The notes beneath the pieces were generated by a model, which saw only the letters and a list, made by a program, of their open reading frames with translations, did no database searches and was not told the origin of the DNA. Shown one piece after another: positions 25,712-35,273 of a stretch of DNA of 64,000 nucleotides (position 1 is its first letter; each line of letters opens with the position of its first letter). A program made the translations under genes and the position numbers. This DNA comes from Pedobacter sp. B4-66 (lineage in GTDB: Bacteria > Bacteroidota > Bacteroidia > Sphingobacteriales > Sphingobacteriaceae): contig NZ_JAFVME010000003.1 of the NCBI RefSeq assembly GCF_018492665.1, positions 372,001 through 436,000 on the forward strand, in the 5' to 3' direction.

Positions 25712-25980
25712 ATTTTCAATATTTATTAGGCAAAGAAATCGGTTAAATTAAAGGTATTCAACCCGATTCTTGCTAAAGCATACCTAATATTAAAAAGTGT
25801 GTTAACACTGATGTTTCAATACCAAAAATAAGATTCACTAACCTGTAAACCAAACAGCTACATTTCATTCATAATGGTTAATATCTTAAACTACCAACTC
25901 CAATACCAACCTGATTTTAAAAGCTAAACTTTTTAAACTAACTTTAAAATAATTAGTAATAATATTATTAAAAGAAAATT

Positions 25981-26955
25981 ATGCGTAAAAATCTCTTTGT
26001 ATTTGGTATGAGTTGTTTGTTGATGCTGGGTTCGGTTGAATCTCTATTGGCATCAGGAAACAATGCACCTTTAAGCTCTAAAACAGAAGTAACTCCTAAA
26101 GACTTAATCGGTCGCTGGGACATTACAATTGATGAAAATGGAAAATCGGCACCAGGCTGGTTAGAAGTAAAGCTTTCAGGTATCAAAACATTAGTAGGCT
26201 ACTTTGTCGCACCTAGTGGAAGTGCTCGACCAGTTGCAAAAGTAAATTTCGACAATGGGAAATTTAGTTTCACTATTCCTCCACAATGGGAAGCCGGAGA
26301 TCAGGATTTCGTAATAGAAGGAGAAGTGATGAATGGTGGAATTCAAGGAACTATGACAACCAGTGAAGGAAAAAAATATAGCTGGAAAGGAGTAAAGGCT
26401 CCATATTTAAAGAGAACCGCTGCTCCGGTTTGGGAAAAAAGCATTAACCTGTTTAATGGAAAAGACTTAACCGGATGGAAAGCAATGGGAGAAAACCAAT
26501 GGGAGGTAAGAAATGGCATTTTAACCAGTCCTAAATCAGGAGCCAACCTAATTTCTAACCAGAAATTTAACGATTTCAAATTACACGTAGAATTCAGATA
26601 CCAAAAAGGAAGTAACAGTGGTGTGTATTTAAGAGGTCGTCATGAGGTTCAGATTGAAGATAGCCCGAAAGACCAACATCCATCAAATGTACTGTTTAGC
26701 GGTATTTATGGTTTTCTTACACCAAGTGAGATTAATGCCCTTGGCCCCAACACTTGGCAAACTTACGATATCACCTTAATTGGCCGAATGGTTACTGTGG
26801 TAGTTAACGGAAAAACTGTAATTAACAATCAGGAAATCCCTGGTATAACAGGTGGTGCCTTAGACAGCAATGAGGGGGAACCTGGACCAATATATATACA
26901 AGGAGATCACGGCCCAATTGAATTCAAAAAAATAGTGATTACACCGGCTAAATAA
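25981..26955 (+). CDS. DUF1080 (3-keto-glycoside hydrolase-like) exported protein
   Basis: A 324-residue exported protein. Signal peptide 1-21 (LFVFGMSCLLMLGSVESLLAS), then an all-beta region (~35-140) of unclear origin, and a DUF1080 concanavalin-like domain (~148-323): INLFNGKDLTGWKAMGENQWEVRNG, FKLHVEFRYQKGSNSGVYLRGRHEVQIED, GPIYIQGDHGPIEFKKIVI. In Bacteroidota, DUF1080 proteins act with Gfo/Idh dehydrogenases to cleave 3-keto-glycosides; the exported Gfo/Idh protein at 20754 could be its partner although they are 4 kb apart. Monocistronic, with a hairpin after the stop. Confidence 0.85.
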   Translation: MRKNLFVFGMSCLLMLGSVESLLASGNNAPLSSKTEVTPKDLIGRWDITIDENGKSAPGWLEVKLSGIKTLVGYFVAPSGSARPVAKVNFDNGKFSFTIPPQWEAGDQDFVIEGEVMNGGIQGTMTTSEGKKYSWKGVKAPYLKRTAAPVWEKSINLFNGKDLTGWKAMGENQWEVRNGILTSPKSGANLISNQKFNDFKLHVEFRYQKGSNSGVYLRGRHEVQIEDSPKDQHPSNVLFSGIYGFLTPSEINALGPNTWQTYDITLIGRMVTVVVNGKTVINNQEIPGITGGALDSNEGEPGPIYIQGDHGPIEFKKIVITPAK

Positions 26956-26960
26956 AATCA

Positions 26961-27010
26961 TTTTCATACGTGCCTCGTTCAACAAAAAGTGAATGAGGTA
27001 CACATGAAAA
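26961..27010. terminator. Terminator hairpin between convergent genes
   Basis: An extended imperfect stem: TTTTCAT (26961-26967) pairs with ATGAAAA (27004-27010), and inside it TGCCTCGTTCA pairs with TGAATGAGGTA using G-U pairs, around an ACAAAAAG loop. It lies between the DUF1080 gene and the DUF4180 gene. Confidence 0.6.
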
Positions 27011-27026
27011 GAAATCTTTAATGAAA

Positions 27027-27368
27027 TTAAGGAAATGACACTGTAGCCAAAAAATTAATCTGTCTACCCTTATTACTTTCGTAAATAAAGTCTCTTAAGC
27101 TATTACTATCATACTTAGAAAAATCCCCGACAATTACCAACCGCAACCTATAATTAGAGAATTTCTGTAAAAGTTCTCCAGCTATTCCGGTCTTCAAATC
27201 AAAGAAATCAGGTGTAATGTTATTTTCATGAATGATGATCTTATCGAAATCCTGATAGTAAAGGTCGATCATTATTTGCAGACCATCCTCAGCATTCTTT
27301 ATCAGTATTTCATCAGAAATTACTTCCGCTATTTTTTCATCACCAACTTGATGTATTTCAATATTCAT
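27027..27368 (-). CDS. DUF4180 family protein
   Basis: A 113-residue cytoplasmic protein of the DUF4180 family, recognised from DLYYQDFDKIIIHENNITPDFFDLKTGIAGELLQKFSNYRLRLVIVGDFSKYDSNSLRDFIYESNKG. The family has a STAS-like fold pattern and unknown function. It lies 45 bases downstream of the amidohydrolase gene on the same strand. Confidence 0.88.
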   Translation of the reverse strand: MNIEIHQVGDEKIAEVISDEILIKNAEDGLQIMIDLYYQDFDKIIIHENNITPDFFDLKTGIAGELLQKFSNYRLRLVIVGDFSKYDSNSLRDFIYESNKGRQINFLATVSFP

Positions 27369-27413
27369 AGTTTTTACATTTTGGACTATAAATATACTCG
27401 AAAAAATAATCTT

Positions 27414-29147
27414 TTAATTTGCTCGCTGGTAAACGGTTTTTCCTTCTTTTATCGTTTCCAATACTTTAATATCTCTTATTTTCTCTGGATCAATTGTTAT
27501 TGGATCTTGATCTAAAATTACCATATCAGCCAATTTACCCACTTTTAACGACCCCTTCATGTCCTCTTCATGATACTGGAGAGCGGCATTAATGGTAATC
27601 GCTTTTAAAGCTTCTAATGGTTTTATGCGCTCATCAGGACCAAGAATCATTCCTGATCGTGTTTTTCTATTTACTGCAGCGTAAACAGCAGTAAGGAGGT
27701 CTGGTGGCGTAACAGGGGAGTCGTGGTGCATTGTAAAAAGAATACCTGCTTTTAGAGCAGAGTTTGCCGGACTAATGAAAGCTGCTCTTTCTGGACCAAA
27801 AACACTGGAATAATGCCAATCTCCCCATAGATAAGCATGAGTAGAGAAGTAAGAGGGAATTACACCAAGATCTTTAATTTTCTGTATATGATCGGGGCGA
27901 CTATTTTGAACATGGATTAGCGTCACCCTTAATTCTGGCTTATAAATCCCCTCATCTTTTAATCTCTTAATTACTCTGATTGCCTGATCTATAGCTGCAT
28001 CTCCATTAACATGTAGTTGAGCTGTGATATTGTTCTGAAAAAGAGTTTTTAAGTCATTATACAGAACATCATCAGTAAATATAGGAAAACCTTTGTAGTC
28101 AGGACCTTTTCCAGCAGGAGGCACAAAATAAGGCTTGGTTAACCAAGCTGTTTTGGCCTGTGGAGAGCCATCATCAGAGAATTTGAAACCACCTAACTTT
28201 AGCCTGTTATTGTACTTCATGTATTCAGGCTTAAATTTATCCAACTGGCTTTTGAACTGTTCGTAGTCAGGAAAATATAAAACATCAGCTTTAAATAAGT
28301 GTTTAGCCGCAGCTTCTTTTAAAAGTGACACGCTTTCACCCATTGTCCTTCCGTCACAGATTGTAGTTTGTCCATAGCTCAACCATTCTTCCTGCGCTTT
28401 CATTAAGTCTTTAATCGCTTGAGATTCGCCCTCTGACTTACTCACAGGCATTTTCTTCATCAAGGCAATGAGCGCCCCAAAACTGGCATTCTCCTCTAAT
28501 TTTCCACTTAATTTTTTCGTCTTTGGATCACGTCCAAAATGCCCTCCCTCAGGCTCCTTTGTATTTTCGTCAATACCAACTAACTTTAACATAGCTGAAT
28601 TGGCAACACTTGAATGACCTGAAGCATGTATCACAATGATTGGGTTAGTTGTACTGATTGCATCCAGTTCATCACGTGTAGGATGTCTGTGCTCAATCAT
28701 AATGGCATCATCATAACCATTTCCCATAATGGGCTGGGTGGATAGTATTTTCTTATCTCTAATATATTTCCTGATAGCTTCCTGTAAGTCTGGGATTGAA
28801 TTTACAGTACCATAAGGTGTAGGGGATAAGTCTACCGCCTGTATCATTCCCGCCCTTGAGGTAATATGACCATGTGCATCTATAAAACCAGGCAATAGCG
28901 TTTCACCTTTTAGATCGATTATTTTCGTTTTATCATCGACAAATTTGTCAGCCTCTTCCTTTTTCCCTGTAAAAATTATTTTTCCTGTTTTTACGACTAC
29001 AGCTTCCACTGTTGGATCGGCATCTTCCATGGTTAAAATTGTGCCACCATAATAAATGGCATCGCCCTTATCGTTCGTTGGTTTGGTTTGACAGCTAAGA
29101 AGTAATAGAATAACAAGGAACAGATGGAAATAGGAGCTTATTTTCAT
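27414..29147 (-). CDS. Exported YtcJ-like amidohydrolase lipoprotein
   Basis: A 577-residue metal-dependent hydrolase of the amidohydrolase superfamily, YtcJ-like subgroup. The signal peptide ends in lipobox LLSC (~residue 19), so the enzyme should be lipid-anchored on the periplasmic side. The metal motif is seen as LLPGFIDAHGHI; further ligands are in AQLHVNGDAAIDQA, VTLIHVQN and HHDSPVTPPD. The C-terminus closes the small beta-domain (LKVGKLADMVILDQDPITID). YtcJ-type enzymes hydrolyse C-N bonds of varied small molecules. It follows the efflux operon on the same strand after a terminator, so it is probably separate. Confidence 0.88.
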   Translation of the reverse strand: MKISSYFHLFLVILLLLSCQTKPTNDKGDAIYYGGTILTMEDADPTVEAVVVKTGKIIFTGKKEEADKFVDDKTKIIDLKGETLLPGFIDAHGHITSRAGMIQAVDLSPTPYGTVNSIPDLQEAIRKYIRDKKILSTQPIMGNGYDDAIMIEHRHPTRDELDAISTTNPIIVIHASGHSSVANSAMLKLVGIDENTKEPEGGHFGRDPKTKKLSGKLEENASFGALIALMKKMPVSKSEGESQAIKDLMKAQEEWLSYGQTTICDGRTMGESVSLLKEAAAKHLFKADVLYFPDYEQFKSQLDKFKPEYMKYNNRLKLGGFKFSDDGSPQAKTAWLTKPYFVPPAGKGPDYKGFPIFTDDVLYNDLKTLFQNNITAQLHVNGDAAIDQAIRVIKRLKDEGIYKPELRVTLIHVQNSRPDHIQKIKDLGVIPSYFSTHAYLWGDWHYSSVFGPERAAFISPANSALKAGILFTMHHDSPVTPPDLLTAVYAAVNRKTRSGMILGPDERIKPLEALKAITINAALQYHEEDMKGSLKVGKLADMVILDQDPITIDPEKIRDIKVLETIKEGKTVYQRAN

Positions 29148-29267
29148 AATACTTTGATTAGTAGTTAATTTAGATAACTTATCTAATTAGTATACCTTTT
29201 TTTCCTATGATTTGTTTTTAAATAATTCCAATTATTAAATTCAATGAAAAATTACATAAACAATAAA

Positions 29268-29288
29268 GGTGCGTTTTTTAAGCGCACC
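29268..29288 (-). terminator. Terminator of the RND efflux operon
   Basis: GGTGCG (29268-29273) and CGCACC (29283-29288) form a 6-bp GC stem; on the coding strand it is followed by a TTTATTG tract. It lies 32 bases after the end of the RND fusion gene. Confidence 0.6.
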
Positions 29289-29319
29289 CTTACAATTAAA
29301 AATCAATACATTGCCGAGT

Positions 29320-32300
29320 TTATTTCCAACCTCCTCCTAAGGCTTTGTATAAAGATATTTGATTAAGAATTTGTTGTTTCTTTGCCTGAACTTCATTAAG
29401 CTCTGCATCCAATACATTTCTCTGAGTAGTAATGATGTCTAAATAGGTAACTCTCCCTGCAAGAAAAAGATCATTAGCAGCTCTAACAGAAGAATTTAGC
29501 GCCTTTACTTCATCTGAGATATAAACTCTTTTCTGGTTGATGAATTGATGTGATTTTAAAGCATCCTGTACTTCATTATATGCTTTTAAAACAATCTTTT
29601 CGTAGTTTTGAAAGGCTATTCCATACGAAGCTTTATAAGCTTCGTATTCGGCACGGATAGTATGTTGATTAAAAACAGGAGCGGTTAAACCACCAACCAA
29701 ACCGTAAGCTAATGCTGTTTGTGTTTGAAATAGCTTGCTAAAATCGAATGATTGCAAGCCAATGCGAGGTGCTAACACAATTGCAGGTAAGAATGCCGCT
29801 TTAGCCGCTTTGATCTCTTTTTGCGAGGCGATTAATTCTAATCCTGCCTGTCTGATGTCTGGTCGTAAGGCAATCATTTGAAGTGGAGTGCCATTATCCA
29901 GCGTTTTTTCCGACAAAAGTTGCTCAAGGCCATTTTCATTTAAACTGATAGGAGATTCGAACCTTCCTGTTAAAAAATTCAAATGATTTTGCATTAAGCT
30001 TATTTGTTGCAAAACTTCCTGTTCCTTAGTTTTTGAATTGGCAAGTACTGCTTTAAACTGCTGTACACCTAATTCTGTAGCTACCCCGGCTTCCTTTTGA
30101 ACTTGAATTAATTTAAGTCCATTTTGTTGAAGGTTGATATTTCTATTTAAAATTTCAAGTTCCTCATTTAAGGTAAGCAATTCAAAATAGGCAGTCGCCA
30201 CATTAGTGATCAGTTCTGTCTGCACCAATTTCTGTCCTTCATAAGAAGCCAGAAATTTATTTAAAGCAGCCTGTTTTTTGTTTTTTAACTTACCCCATAA
30301 ATCTATTTCCCATGAAGCTCTTATACCTACAAAATAATCAGGAAGAGGATTAGGTAAACGTTCATTTTCTTTTAAATTTCCTGAAAAATTAGTATCGTAA
30401 TTTCCAATACCATCTGCCGTGTAGAAACCAAATCTATGCAAGCCAGCCTCAACCGCAAGATCTAAGTTGGGCAAAGTAGCCCCCTTACGCATACGTAAAT
30501 TTGCCTTTGCCATTTCTATATGGTGCAAGGCTTGCTTCATATCCGCATTGTTTAATAAGGCGGTATCAATTAGCGAAATTAAATGATTATCCTTAAAAAA
30601 ATCCTTCCATTTTGTTGTAGCAATTGTGGTAGTATCCGTATTTTGATTGTAGGTTACTGGAACACCTTGATGTTTATAATTTGGAGCATCCTTTTTTACA
30701 GAACAACTGCTAATAAATACTACAACTGCAATTACCGCAATAACTTTGGATTTTTCGCCTGTCTTCTTTCTCGATAACGAAGAAAAAAGAACGTAAAGTC
30801 CAGGAATTACAATAACACCGACTACGGTACCGATAATCATTCCACCTACGGCTGCTGTTCCGATAGAACGATTACCCAGGGCTCCAGCTCCACTGGCAAT
30901 CATTAGTGGAATTAATCCTGCAGCAAAAGCAAATGAAGTCATTAATATTGGACGCAATCTAGCTACCGAACCCTCAATTGCCGCCTTTAAGAAACTCATA
31001 CCTTCTTGTTGTTTTATGATCGCATATTCCACAATCAGAATGGCATTTTTACCGAGCAAACCAATCAGCATTACAAGTGCAACCTGAGCATAAATATTGT
31101 TTTCTAATCCAAAAATCCATAAAAACAGGAAGGCACCAAAAATACCTGCCGGTAAGGAAAGCAGCACTGGCATAGGAAGCAAGAAACTCTCATATTGCGC
31201 CGCTAAAATTAAATATACAAACAACAAACACAAGGCGAAAATGTATACAGCCTGATTTCCGGAGAGAATCTGCTCACGTGTCATCCCTGACCACTCAATT
31301 TCATAACCGGCCGGTAATTTTTTTGAAACCTCTTCTACAGCTTTAATTGCTTCTCCACTACTAAATCCAGATGCTGCATCACCATTTAACATTGCAGAAG
31401 AAAACATGTTGTAACGCGTGATCTGTTCTGGCCCATAAACACGTTCCATCGTTATAAAAGATGAAAATGGAAGCATCTCTTCTTTGTCGTTTTTGATGAA
31501 AAGGTTAAGTACATCTTCAGGCTTTTCACGATAATTTGGTCCAGCTTGCACCATAACTTTATACATTTGTCCATATCTGATAAAGTTTGTAGCATAATAA
31601 CTTCCCATTAAAGTTTGCAAGGTATTCATTGCATTTTCTACACTTATTCCTTTTTTTGCTGCCAGATCGTGGTCCACTTTAATGAGATATTGAGGAAAAC
31701 TAACGTCAAAAGTGGTGAATACATTCCCTATTTCGGGAGTTGCCTTTAAATCTTCAATGAATTTACCTACTACTTCTGATGTTTTGTTCAGATCATCTGC
31801 ACCTGTTTTATCCAGAACACGTAATTCAAAACCCGAAGAGTTACCAAAACCGGGCACAGTAGGTGGAGGGAAGAATTCTATTTCAGCATCCATAATATGA
31901 GCCGTAGCTTTTTTAAGCTCATCAATCATATCCTTAACAGACTCCTTTCGATTGTCCCAGGATACAAGGTTGATCATCCCCATACCGTAAGAAGCGCCGG
32001 AAACTTCGTTAACCAAACTGTAACCAGCAAGAATTGAAACTGTCTCCACCGCCTTCATTTTACGACTTATAGCGTCGATTTCATTAAGAACAGTTTCTGT
32101 TCTATCCACTGTTGCACCTGGTGGGGTTGTTACATTTACATAAATCATTCCCTGATCTTCAGTAGGAATAAATCCAGATGGAAGAATACTGGCAATTCCC
32201 CAGGTTGCCACAAAGAAGGTTATTAATAGTCCAAAGGTTAAAACTCTGCGTCCTGCAATTCGTCCTAATAATCCTTTATAACCATTAGCCATCTTATTGT

Positions 32301-33867
32301 AATTGTGGTTAAACCGTGAAAAGAATCTGGCCAGCCAACCGTTAGAAACCTTATTGTCATGTGGCGAACGCAAAATAATTGCGCAAAGGGCAGGAGTAAG
32401 GGTTAATGCATTTATTCCGGAAATGATAATTGCAGAAGCGAGGGTTAAAGAAAACTGCCTGTAAAAAATACCTACAGGTCCTGATAGAAAGGCCACAGGA
32501 ATAAATACAGCAGACATTACCAGCGTGATTGCTATAACCGGCTTGGTTATTTCTTTCATTGCTGCAAGTGTGGCCTCCATAGGCTGCAGATGCTCTTCTT
32601 CCATTTTAGCATATACTGCTTCAACTACAACAATCGCATTATCAACCACTATACCTATAGCAAGAACCAATGCAAAAAGAGTGAGCAGGTTAATGGAGAA
32701 ACCAAGCATCTGCATAAAAAACAGGGCTCCAATTAAACATACGGGAACTGCAAGAGCAGGGATAAGGGTAGAACGGAAATCCTGTAAAAAAATGAAAACT
32801 ACAATAAATACCAGAATAAAAGCTTCTAATAAAGTAACCAGTACACTTGAAATAGAAGCATCAAGAAAGCGGGATACATCATAACCCATAGTATACTTCA
32901 TACCGGGAGGAAACGAGTTCTCCTGAAGAGAAGCCATTTTTTCCTTCACATTCTTAATAACTTCCTGTGCATTGGAACCTGGTAGCTGTTTCAGCATTAT
33001 TGAAGCCGAAGGCCGCCCATCAGTTTTGGAGACCATCTCATAATCTAATGAGCCAAATTCTACATCAGCAATATCTTTGATACGAATAATAGAACCATCA
33101 GAATTTGCCCTTATAGGAATATTTTTATATTCCTCCGCATTAGAGAATTTACCCGGGTAGCGCAAAACATACTGTTGCATATTGATAGACTTGTCAGAAC
33201 CTATCCCTGTTTGCCCTGGAGCAGCTTCTACGTTTTGCCTTCTTAATGCTGCAATTACGTCATCACTCGAAATTTTGTAAGATGCAAGACGATCTGGTTT
33301 AAGCCATACACGCATCGCATAATCCCTTAAACCCATAATTTGGGCAAAACCTACTCCTTCAATACGCTTAAGCTCTTTTAAAATATTGATATCTGTGAAA
33401 TTGTATATAAAGCGTTCATCAGCAGATTTGTCCTCACTATACACATTTAAATACATCAACATACTGTTAACTTCTTTTTCCGTGGTAACTCCGGCCTTAA
33501 TTACCTCTTCAGGTAGTTCATCCAAAACGGTAGTCACCCGATTCTGAACATTTACAGAAGCAATATCAGGGTCTGTTCCTACTTTAAAAAAGACCTGGAT
33601 TAGTGTAGTCCCATTATTAGTAGATACGGAGTTCATATAAGTCATTCCTGCTACACCATTAATGGCTCTTTCCAGGGGAATAGCAACAGCATTTGTACTC
33701 ACTTCGGCATTTGCACCGGTGTAATTGGCTGTAACAACTACAGACGGAGGTACTATATCCGGAAATTGGGTGACCGGCAATGTAAATAACGCTAATAGTC
33801 CCAAAAGGACAATAAAAAGCGATATGACCAATGATAATACTGGTCGTTTTATAAATTGTTCAAACAT
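29320..33867 (-). CDS. RND efflux pump fused to its outer-membrane factor
   Basis: One uninterrupted 1515-codon frame joins two proteins. Residues 1-~1035 are a complete HAE1-type RND permease (AcrB-like): start FIKRPVLSLVISLF, proton-relay segment GIVVDNAIVVVEA (Asp409, Asn410 in place of the usual Asp-Asp), LLGKNAILIVEYA (Lys940) and 12 membrane segments. Residues ~1056-1515 are a NodT/TolC-type outer-membrane factor ending LYKALGGGWK. The join (~1036-1055) has a basic stretch, the hydrophobic VIAVIAVVVFISSC and Cys1055, i.e. a former lipoprotein signal, with no start codon in it. The adaptor gene lies 42 bases upstream, giving a full tripartite pump in two genes. Confidence 0.93.
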   Translation of the reverse strand: MFEQFIKRPVLSLVISLFIVLLGLLALFTLPVTQFPDIVPPSVVVTANYTGANAEVSTNAVAIPLERAINGVAGMTYMNSVSTNNGTTLIQVFFKVGTDPDIASVNVQNRVTTVLDELPEEVIKAGVTTEKEVNSMLMYLNVYSEDKSADERFIYNFTDINILKELKRIEGVGFAQIMGLRDYAMRVWLKPDRLASYKISSDDVIAALRRQNVEAAPGQTGIGSDKSINMQQYVLRYPGKFSNAEEYKNIPIRANSDGSIIRIKDIADVEFGSLDYEMVSKTDGRPSASIMLKQLPGSNAQEVIKNVKEKMASLQENSFPPGMKYTMGYDVSRFLDASISSVLVTLLEAFILVFIVVFIFLQDFRSTLIPALAVPVCLIGALFFMQMLGFSINLLTLFALVLAIGIVVDNAIVVVEAVYAKMEEEHLQPMEATLAAMKEITKPVIAITLVMSAVFIPVAFLSGPVGIFYRQFSLTLASAIIISGINALTLTPALCAIILRSPHDNKVSNGWLARFFSRFNHNYNKMANGYKGLLGRIAGRRVLTFGLLITFFVATWGIASILPSGFIPTEDQGMIYVNVTTPPGATVDRTETVLNEIDAISRKMKAVETVSILAGYSLVNEVSGASYGMGMINLVSWDNRKESVKDMIDELKKATAHIMDAEIEFFPPPTVPGFGNSSGFELRVLDKTGADDLNKTSEVVGKFIEDLKATPEIGNVFTTFDVSFPQYLIKVDHDLAAKKGISVENAMNTLQTLMGSYYATNFIRYGQMYKVMVQAGPNYREKPEDVLNLFIKNDKEEMLPFSSFITMERVYGPEQITRYNMFSSAMLNGDAASGFSSGEAIKAVEEVSKKLPAGYEIEWSGMTREQILSGNQAVYIFALCLLFVYLILAAQYESFLLPMPVLLSLPAGIFGAFLFLWIFGLENNIYAQVALVMLIGLLGKNAILIVEYAIIKQQEGMSFLKAAIEGSVARLRPILMTSFAFAAGLIPLMIASGAGALGNRSIGTAAVGGMIIGTVVGVIVIPGLYVLFSSLSRKKTGEKSKVIAVIAVVVFISSCSVKKDAPNYKHQGVPVTYNQNTDTTTIATTKWKDFFKDNHLISLIDTALLNNADMKQALHHIEMAKANLRMRKGATLPNLDLAVEAGLHRFGFYTADGIGNYDTNFSGNLKENERLPNPLPDYFVGIRASWEIDLWGKLKNKKQAALNKFLASYEGQKLVQTELITNVATAYFELLTLNEELEILNRNINLQQNGLKLIQVQKEAGVATELGVQQFKAVLANSKTKEQEVLQQISLMQNHLNFLTGRFESPISLNENGLEQLLSEKTLDNGTPLQMIALRPDIRQAGLELIASQKEIKAAKAAFLPAIVLAPRIGLQSFDFSKLFQTQTALAYGLVGGLTAPVFNQHTIRAEYEAYKASYGIAFQNYEKIVLKAYNEVQDALKSHQFINQKRVYISDEVKALNSSVRAANDLFLAGRVTYLDIITTQRNVLDAELNEVQAKKQQILNQISLYKALGGGWK

Positions 33868-33909
33868 AATAATACGTTGTTAAGGCGAAATTCTTCTTGG
33901 GATTTAGTT

Positions 33910-35043
33910 TTAAATTGAGCTAACCGCCTCTTTAATGTTTAATTCGATAGGTTTTACTAGTATACCATCACGTAAACTCTGGGTTCCTTCGAAAACTATT
34001 TTCTCAGATTTATTAAGACCAGAATCAACAATATAATAATGGCCAACCCTTTGTCCTGCTAAGAAAGGAGTCATTTTTAAGGTGTTGTTTGAGGTTAAAA
34101 CATATACATAAGTTCTGTCTTGAATTTCAAAAACAGATTTTTGGTGTACAACCAGAATTTCTCCGGTTTCTACCGGAACACTAATCTTTCCAGAAGCACC
34201 GTGTTTTAACAAACCTTCAGGATTTGGGAAATTTGCCTTAAGAGAGAGAGAACCTGTTTGGATCGCAAATTCGCTTTCCGCAAATTTAGCTATACCGGCA
34301 AAAGGATAAATGCTTCCATTTGCAAGTGTTAACTTAACACTCTTTTTAAAACTGTTTTTAGTGTAAGCGGAGTCGCTGGCAATACTTAAATATTCCTTTT
34401 CTGATATTGAAAAATAGACATTTACAGCACTCAAATCTGATACAGTAGTAAGCAAAGATCCTTCTTCAAGTAAGCTACCTGCTTTTAGTGGTATTCTATC
34501 AATACGACCAGTAAACGGGGATTTTATTTCCGTATGAGCTAATCTGGATTTAGCATACTGAAGTACTGATTTCGCTTCGGCAACACGCGATTCTGCTGCT
34601 TTAATTTTGGCAGCAGCCAAATCAAGTTCTGATTTTGAGACGATATTGTTTTTAACCAGAATACTTGTTCTTTGCTGTTCCAATTCTACTGTTTTTGCAT
34701 CTGCAATCGCATTATTTAATACTGCTTGAGCTTTGCTGAAATCTGCTTTGTATTCCTCATCATTTATTTTAAATAGAATCTGACCTTCTTTAACTTCTGA
34801 GCCCTCCTCAACATAGATTTTCTCTAAAAATCCAGATAGACGGGATCTCACTTCAACATTTTTTACGGCCTGAATATCCGCTACATAATCTTTGTAAATA
34901 ATGGTGTCCAAAACACTTACAGCAGCAATTGGTACCTGTTTGGCTTTGTCGGCGCTAGTATTCTCTTTACTTTGAGAAGAACAGCCAATAATTGACCCAA
35001 TAGCAATGAATAGGGGGAAATAAGCTAAATAATTAAGTTTCAT
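33910..35043 (-). CDS. RND efflux periplasmic adaptor lipoprotein
   Basis: A 377-residue membrane-fusion protein. Lipobox IIGC (~residue 21) anchors it to the inner membrane. The family layout is clear: lipoyl/barrel-sandwich halves (VEVRSRLSGFLEKIYVEEGSEVKEGQILFKIND and LAHTEIKSPFTGRIDRIPLKAGSLLEEGSLLTTV) around a helical hairpin (~95-150), then beta-barrel and membrane-proximal domains. It links the inner-membrane pump to the outer-membrane channel; here both partners are parts of the single downstream protein. An AT-rich palindrome and 230 bases without genes lie upstream. Confidence 0.93.
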   Translation of the reverse strand: MKLNYLAYFPLFIAIGSIIGCSSQSKENTSADKAKQVPIAAVSVLDTIIYKDYVADIQAVKNVEVRSRLSGFLEKIYVEEGSEVKEGQILFKINDEEYKADFSKAQAVLNNAIADAKTVELEQQRTSILVKNNIVSKSELDLAAAKIKAAESRVAEAKSVLQYAKSRLAHTEIKSPFTGRIDRIPLKAGSLLEEGSLLTTVSDLSAVNVYFSISEKEYLSIASDSAYTKNSFKKSVKLTLANGSIYPFAGIAKFAESEFAIQTGSLSLKANFPNPEGLLKHGASGKISVPVETGEILVVHQKSVFEIQDRTYVYVLTSNNTLKMTPFLAGQRVGHYYIVDSGLNKSEKIVFEGTQSLRDGILVKPIELNIKEAVSSI

Positions 35044-35121
35044 GATAATAATGATTTTGCTGAGCGCACAATACGCCCATGTATATGGATTATTTGATAT
35101 GGAAATAAGATTAAGAAATAA

Positions 35122-35139
35122 CTTAAAAAGATTTTTAAG
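35122..35139. promoter_or_regulatory. AT-rich palindrome upstream of the efflux operon
   Basis: CTTAAAAA (35122-35129) and TTTTTAAG (35132-35139) form a perfect inverted repeat with a 2-base spacer, 79 bases before the adaptor start. It could be an operator for the efflux operon; no TetR or MarR gene is adjacent, but a small HTH gene lies at 35729. Confidence 0.3.
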
Positions 35140-35209
35140 CCAATGAACCGGAGATCATTATATGGCAGCTGATATTGGTAGACGCTTAAGGTGGCGAAAG
35201 CAAAAATTA

Positions 35210-35227
35210 CCCTGTACAAAACCAGGG
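35210..35227 (-). terminator. Short terminator hairpin
   Basis: CCCTG (35210-35214) and CAGGG (35223-35227) with an 8-base loop; on the coding strand it is followed by TAATTTTTG. It lies 46 bases after the small membrane-protein gene ending at 35274. Confidence 0.45.
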
Positions 35228-35273
35228 TCTTGCAATTAAAATACCAACATAAACTATTTACAAGAAAAAATAC

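Noticed and set aside
30700..30800. Possible frameshift joining separate RND and outer-membrane-factor genes
   Set aside because: The join is a smooth continuous frame with no start codon and both domains intact, so a true fusion is preferred. A missing stop or start through sequence error cannot be fully excluded.
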